Origin: Adenanthera pavonina
Taxonomy: Eukaryota > Streptophyta > Magnoliopsida > Fabales > Fabaceae
Reading direction: 5' to 3'
Assembly (NCBI GenBank): GCA_026686845.1
Contig: JAIVEN010000004.1
Span: forward strand, 24,398,827-24,462,826
Length of the DNA stretch: 64,000 nucleotides
How positions within the stretch are numbered: the stretch's first letter is position 1; each line of letters begins with the position of its first letter. Below are positions 59,929 through 64,000 of this stretch, piece by piece. The notes under the pieces were generated by a model. That model had not been told where the DNA came from. It saw nothing but the letters and a program-made list of their open reading frames with translations, and made no database searches. Made by a program: the position numbers and the translations under genes.

Positions 59929-61737
59929 ATGGCTAGCTTTAGAGAAAGCATACTTCCTGAGGGAAACAACACAAACAAACCACCTGGTTTCAATAGAGAA
60001 TACTATGGATATTGGAAGATGAGAATGCAAATTTATCTCTAGTCCATTGATTTGGACATCTGGTCTGTCATCCAGAAGGGAGACTTTTTCACAATGAAAT
60101 TGCAGGATGATGGAAAATACAAGGAGAAGCCAGAGGACGAGTGGAATAAGGAAGATAAGAGAAGAGTTCTACTGAACTTTAAAGCTAAACACTGCCTGGT
60201 TATTGCATTAAACCAAGATGAATTCTATAGAGTTTCACAATGTTCCATAGCCAAAGGTATGTGGGACACTTTATAAATCGCTCATGAAGGAACCACAAGA
60301 GTAAGAGAGAACAAATTGAACTCCTGCATTGGTGAATATGAAAGCTTTATAATGGTGGAAGGTGAGATCATCAAAGAGCTACAAAAGAGATTCACCCTTA
60401 TTGTGAATCAATTGAAGAGTCTTCGCAAAGAGTACACTTAGCTAGAAAAGGTTAGAAAAATCCTTAAAGCTCTTCCTCTGGAGTGGCAACCCAAATTAAC
60501 AGCAGTAGAGGAAGCCAGAGGAGAATCAATGGCCTCTGTCACAGCTCTCTTCGGTAGCCTTGAAGAATATGAGGGAAAGATAAAGGTTCTTAAGGAAGCA
60601 GGATAAGACAAAAAAAAGAAAGGTCTTGCTCTAAAAGCTGCTGAAGAGAAAGAAGAAGAATCTGATGATGGAGATAAATTAGATGAAGAAACTTTGGCTA
60701 TGATGGTTAGAAAATTTGGAAGGTTTTACAATAAGGAAAGGAACAAAAGATTCTTCAAGAAAGGAACAGATGGAGACAATAAGAAAGAAGGAAAAGAGCC
60801 TATCACTTGCTATGAATGCAAGAAGTAAGGGCACATCAAATGGGATTGTCCACAATTCCTAAAGAAGCAAGAGAAAGAAAAGAAAGCTGCTGATAAGAGC
60901 AAAAAGAAGAGGGTATACATCTCATCAATCTGGGGCAACAACTCAGATGAAGAAGAAGATGATGAAGATGAAATTGCCAATATTTGCTTGATGGCACTTG
61001 CATCTGAAGAAACTCAAAATCCATCCAACAGTGATCATGAAGATGAGGTATATGAATCTTAACCTTCCTATTTTGAATTACTTGATGCATTTCATGAACT
61101 GCATGATGAATTTAATAAGATAGCTAAAGAACTAAGATAGGCTGAGAAAAAGATTAACAAGTTAGAATCTCAGTGCAATATTTCTGACATTACATCTCTG
61201 CATAAAATTGAATCTGCTTGCTGTACATCTTGTATTGACTTAAAGCAAACAGATGACTATCTACTGAAAGGCATGGCTAGACTTACTAAGGGTAAAGATA
61301 TGTTGTTTGCTTTAATGGAAAGTCAGAGAATCACACAAGGAAAAGCTGGACTTGGCTATGATCCTTGTGCAGTAAAAGAAAGGATTAAAAAGAAAAATCA
61401 AAATCTGTATATGAGGCATTTTGTGCACACTAATGGGCATAAAAAGAAAGATCATATTTCAAATTGCATTGAATCCTATGATTAACCAAAATATGTGAAA
61501 CAAAAATATTATCTATATTGCTTTCTTCCTGCATCACAATCTAGCAGCCCCTTCACCACCTGTCACTTCTGTAACAAGAAGGGACACATTTCCTGTTCAT
61601 GTGTATTGAAGAAAAATGGACTTGACAGGAAGGTAAAATGGGTTCCCAAAAGGTACATTTGTATCTAGGGAAAATGCCACTGACAGAAAAGGACCCAAGC
61701 AAATTTGGGTACCTAAAAAGCAACACTGAACTTCATT
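59929..61737 (+). pseudogene. Copia gag with stop codons
   Basis: It starts at ATG 59929 (MASFRESILPEG). One frame continues with stops at 60040, 60274, 60439, 60604, 60826, 61060, 61138 and 61483 (first base of each). Recognisable parts are the SIRE gag signature NREYYGYWKMRMQIYL, a Lys/Glu-rich middle, a first CCHC knuckle CYECKK-stop-GHIKWDC near 60811 and a second knuckle CHFCNKKGHISCSC at 61561. Near 61650 one extra base shifts the text (the sense frame then reads GPKQIWVPK), and the original frame resumes by 61738. Every stop is TAA or TAG where Gln (CAA/CAG) is plausible. Confidence 0.85.
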
Positions 61738-64000
61738 TTGCAGATTTGTCTTAAAGCAAGAAAGAGCAACAAATGGTATATGGACAGTGCCTGCTCAAGT
61801 GATATGACTGGTGATAAGGAGAAGTTCATCACCCTTAGAGACAAAAAGAGAGGAAAGGTGACCTTTGATGGTGATCAATACGGCAAAATAGTTGGTATTG
61901 GCATTGTAGACAAGAATCCTGAAACATCTATTGAAGAGGTGCTGTTTGTAATTGGCCTCAATCACAATCTGCTAAGTGTAAGTCAGATATGTGACAAAGG
62001 AAACTGGGTGTTGTTTGACTCAAAGTTTTGCCTGGTCATCCGAAAAAGTTATCACTAAGTAATTCTCAAGGCTCAAAAGGATGGTAACTGTTATACTATT
62101 GATCTTGATGAACTTCTTTCCTTAGATTCTATCTATTTAATTAGTCAAGATAATGATAGTTGGCTGTGGCATAGAAGATTAGCACATGTTAACATGAACC
62201 AACCATCAAAACTGGTTAAGAATGAGTTAGTGACTGGCTTACCAAAAATCTCTTTTGAAAAAGACAAAGAATGTGATGCATGCCTTAAAGGAAAACAAAC
62301 TAAATTATCTTTTAAATCTACAAATGTAGTCACCACATCTAGACCACTGCAACTATTGTATATGGATCTGATTGGTCCATCAAGAGTAAAAAGCATTGGT
62401 GGAAATTTGTATGTTTTTGTGATTGTGGATGATTACTCTAGATTTACCTGAACCTTGTTTCTTTCTTCCAAAACTGAAACATTTGATGCATTCGTAACCT
62501 TAGCTAAGAAAGTGTAAAATGAGAAGGATATTTCTATTGTGTCTATCAGGTCTGACCATGGAGGAGAGTTTGAAAATTCATGGTTTTTGGTGTACTGTGA
62601 TAAACATGAAATTGATTACAACTTCTCAGCTCCAAGAACTCCTCAGTAGAATGGAGTGGTGGAAAGGAAGAACATAACAATTAGAGAAATGGCAAGAGCA
62701 ATGCTTAATGAAAAGGATCTCTCTCAAGTTTTCTGGGCTGATTCAGTAAACATAGCAAGTTGCATCATTAACAGAGCTTACATCAAACCAATTTTGGGGA
62801 AGACTCCTTATGAGCTGTACAAAGCAAGGAAGCCAAACCTTTCACATTTATATGTGTTCGGCTGTAAATGTTTCATCCACAACAATGGAAAGGAGAATCT
62901 GGGTAAGTTTGATGCCAAATCTGATAAAGGTATATTTCTGGGCTATTCTAGTAGGAGTAAAGCATATAGAGTTTTCAATAAAAAGACTAAATCAGTAGAA
63001 GAATCTGTTCATGTTGTGTTTATTGAAAATGAAACAGTTTCCAAGCATGTCATTGATAAAGATGATCTCATTTCAAATTTTAAGAACTTAGATCTTTTTG
63101 AAGAAGATAAAATTGAACCTCCAAAAATATCTAAATTTATTAATATAGAGGATGATATTTAGGAGAAAAACCTTGAGAATGAGATTAATGAAGAAATATC
63201 TCAAGAACTTCCTAGAGCTTGCAGATATCAAAGGAATCATCCTGTTGATCAAGTGATTGGGGATGTTCAAGAGAGAGTTAAAACCAGAAAACAGTTAAGG
63301 GATCAGATGATCAACTGTGTTTTCATTTCTCAAATTGAACCTAAGTGTGTTGAAGAAGCCTTAACTGATGAATGTTGGATTCTGGCCATGCAAGATGAAT
63401 TAAATCAGTTTGAAAGAAATCAAGTTTGAGATTTAGTGCCTAGACCTAGAAATCACCCTATCATTGGCACTAAATGGGTCTTTAGAAATAAACTTGATGA
63501 ATCAGGAACACTAATTAGAAATAAAGTAAGACTGGTTGCTAAAAGATATAATGAAGAAGAAGGTATTGATTTTGAGGAGACCTTTGCTCCAGTTGTAAGA
63601 TTAGAAGCAATTAGAATCCTGTTAGCCTATGCGTGTATGAAAAACATAATGTCATATCAAATGGATGTGAAAAGTACTTTTCTTAATGGATATATCATGG
63701 AAGAAGTTTATGTAGACTAACCTCTAGGCTTTGAGGACTCTACAAAACCAAACCATGTTTATAAACTAAAGAAAGCTTTTTACGGTTTAAAACAAGCTCC
63801 TAGAGCATGGTATGAAAGGGTAAACAATTTTCTAACTGAGAAGGGGTTTAATAGAGGAAAGGTAGATACCACTTTGTTCACTAAGAAAGAAAACAAAGAC
63901 TTACTTATTATTCAAATTTATGTTGATGATATTATATTTGGTGCTACTAATAAATCTCTTTGCTTAAATTTCTCTAAGTTCATGCAGGGTGAATTCGAAA
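61738..64000 (+). pseudogene. Copia pol: protease, integrase, RT (partial, stop-ridden)
   Basis: The protease site reads WYMDSACSSDMTGD, with Ala where copia proteases have the catalytic-loop Gly, so it is probably inactive. The pre-integrase zinc region follows (WLWHRRLAHVNM, then ECDACLKGKQ). The integrase core shows YMDLIGP, IRSDHGGEFEN and, after a stop, NGVVERKN. RT shows GTKWVFRNKLDE, ARVR-like RLVAKRYNEEEG, FEETFAPVVRLEAIR, YGLKQAPRAWYE and the catalytic IYVDDIIFG near 63920. Stops begin at 62056, 62449, 62515, 62647, 63160, 63427 and 63718, all in the same frame. Five are TAA/TAG at Gln-type sites and two are TGA at Trp-type sites. The coding region runs off the window. Confidence 0.92.

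Larger units (their letters stand above)
58242..64000 (+). mobile_element. SIRE-like Ty1/copia retrotransposon, cut by the window end
   Basis: A 5' LTR (58242-59873), a primer binding site and a gag-pol region in copia order (protease, integrase, RT) are present. RNase H, the rest of RT and the 3' LTR lie beyond 64000. The coding region keeps almost one frame from 59929 to the window end but has about fifteen in-frame stops. The LTR type and the gag sequence (GYWKMRMQIYL, SIDLDIW) place it in the SIRE/Maximus lineage. It is older than the two SIRE solo LTRs in this window, judging by the decay of the LTR motif array. Confidence 0.92.

Overview
The window reads as an AT-rich nuclear segment of a flowering plant, most likely a eudicot; I cannot name the species. 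The evidence is plant-type LTR retrotransposons primed by initiator Met tRNA, CACTA and Stowaway DNA elements, short U-rich GT-AG introns, and a fragment of a plant desiccation-related (PCC13-62 type) gene. Most of the sequence is transposon-derived and genes are sparse.

The most interesting host genes are a dispersed set of tiny two-exon genes for secreted peptide precursors. Copies lie at 278-1001 (+), 15102-15381 (+), 20538-21131 (+, broken) and 33977-34697 (-). A weak fifth exon-like trace lies at 44346-44392. In the intact members exon 1 encodes a hydrophobic signal peptide and ends in phase 1. In the two best copies exon 2 is exactly 47 nt and ends in D-x-P-R-G-H-N-Y/F-stop. I do not recognise the family, but it has the architecture of plant signalling peptide precursors.

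The repeats, left to right. A truncated CACTA element lies at 2347-2997. A Stowaway MITE (3223-13423) is split by a full-length Ty3/gypsy chromovirus (3432-13072, minus strand) and by a second MITE (13091-13353). A third MITE lies at 13697-13961. A CACTA element (18017-20465) contains another CACTA element (18721-19730). Gypsy solo LTRs lie at 22007-24470 and 36338-38756. A third gypsy-type solo LTR (25461-30121) was entered 7 bp from its end by a SIRE-like copia solo LTR (25468-27325). Two more CACTA elements lie at 40813-43207 and 47851-49986, a second SIRE solo LTR at 52265-54127, and a SIRE-like copia element from 58242 to beyond the window end. Target-site duplications can be read directly for most of these.

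Three patterns stand out. In both retrotransposons nearly every in-frame stop can be explained by C-to-T or G-to-A change at Gln, Trp or Arg codons, as expected from decay of methylated cytosine. The CACTA families have unrelated ends but share an internal core that carries a tRNA-like pol III promoter module. The SIRE-like LTRs carry a dense array of TTCGTCTG and AAATTCGAATTT motifs. The only other protein gene is a 5'-truncated, frameshifted desiccation-related gene at 45292-46642.
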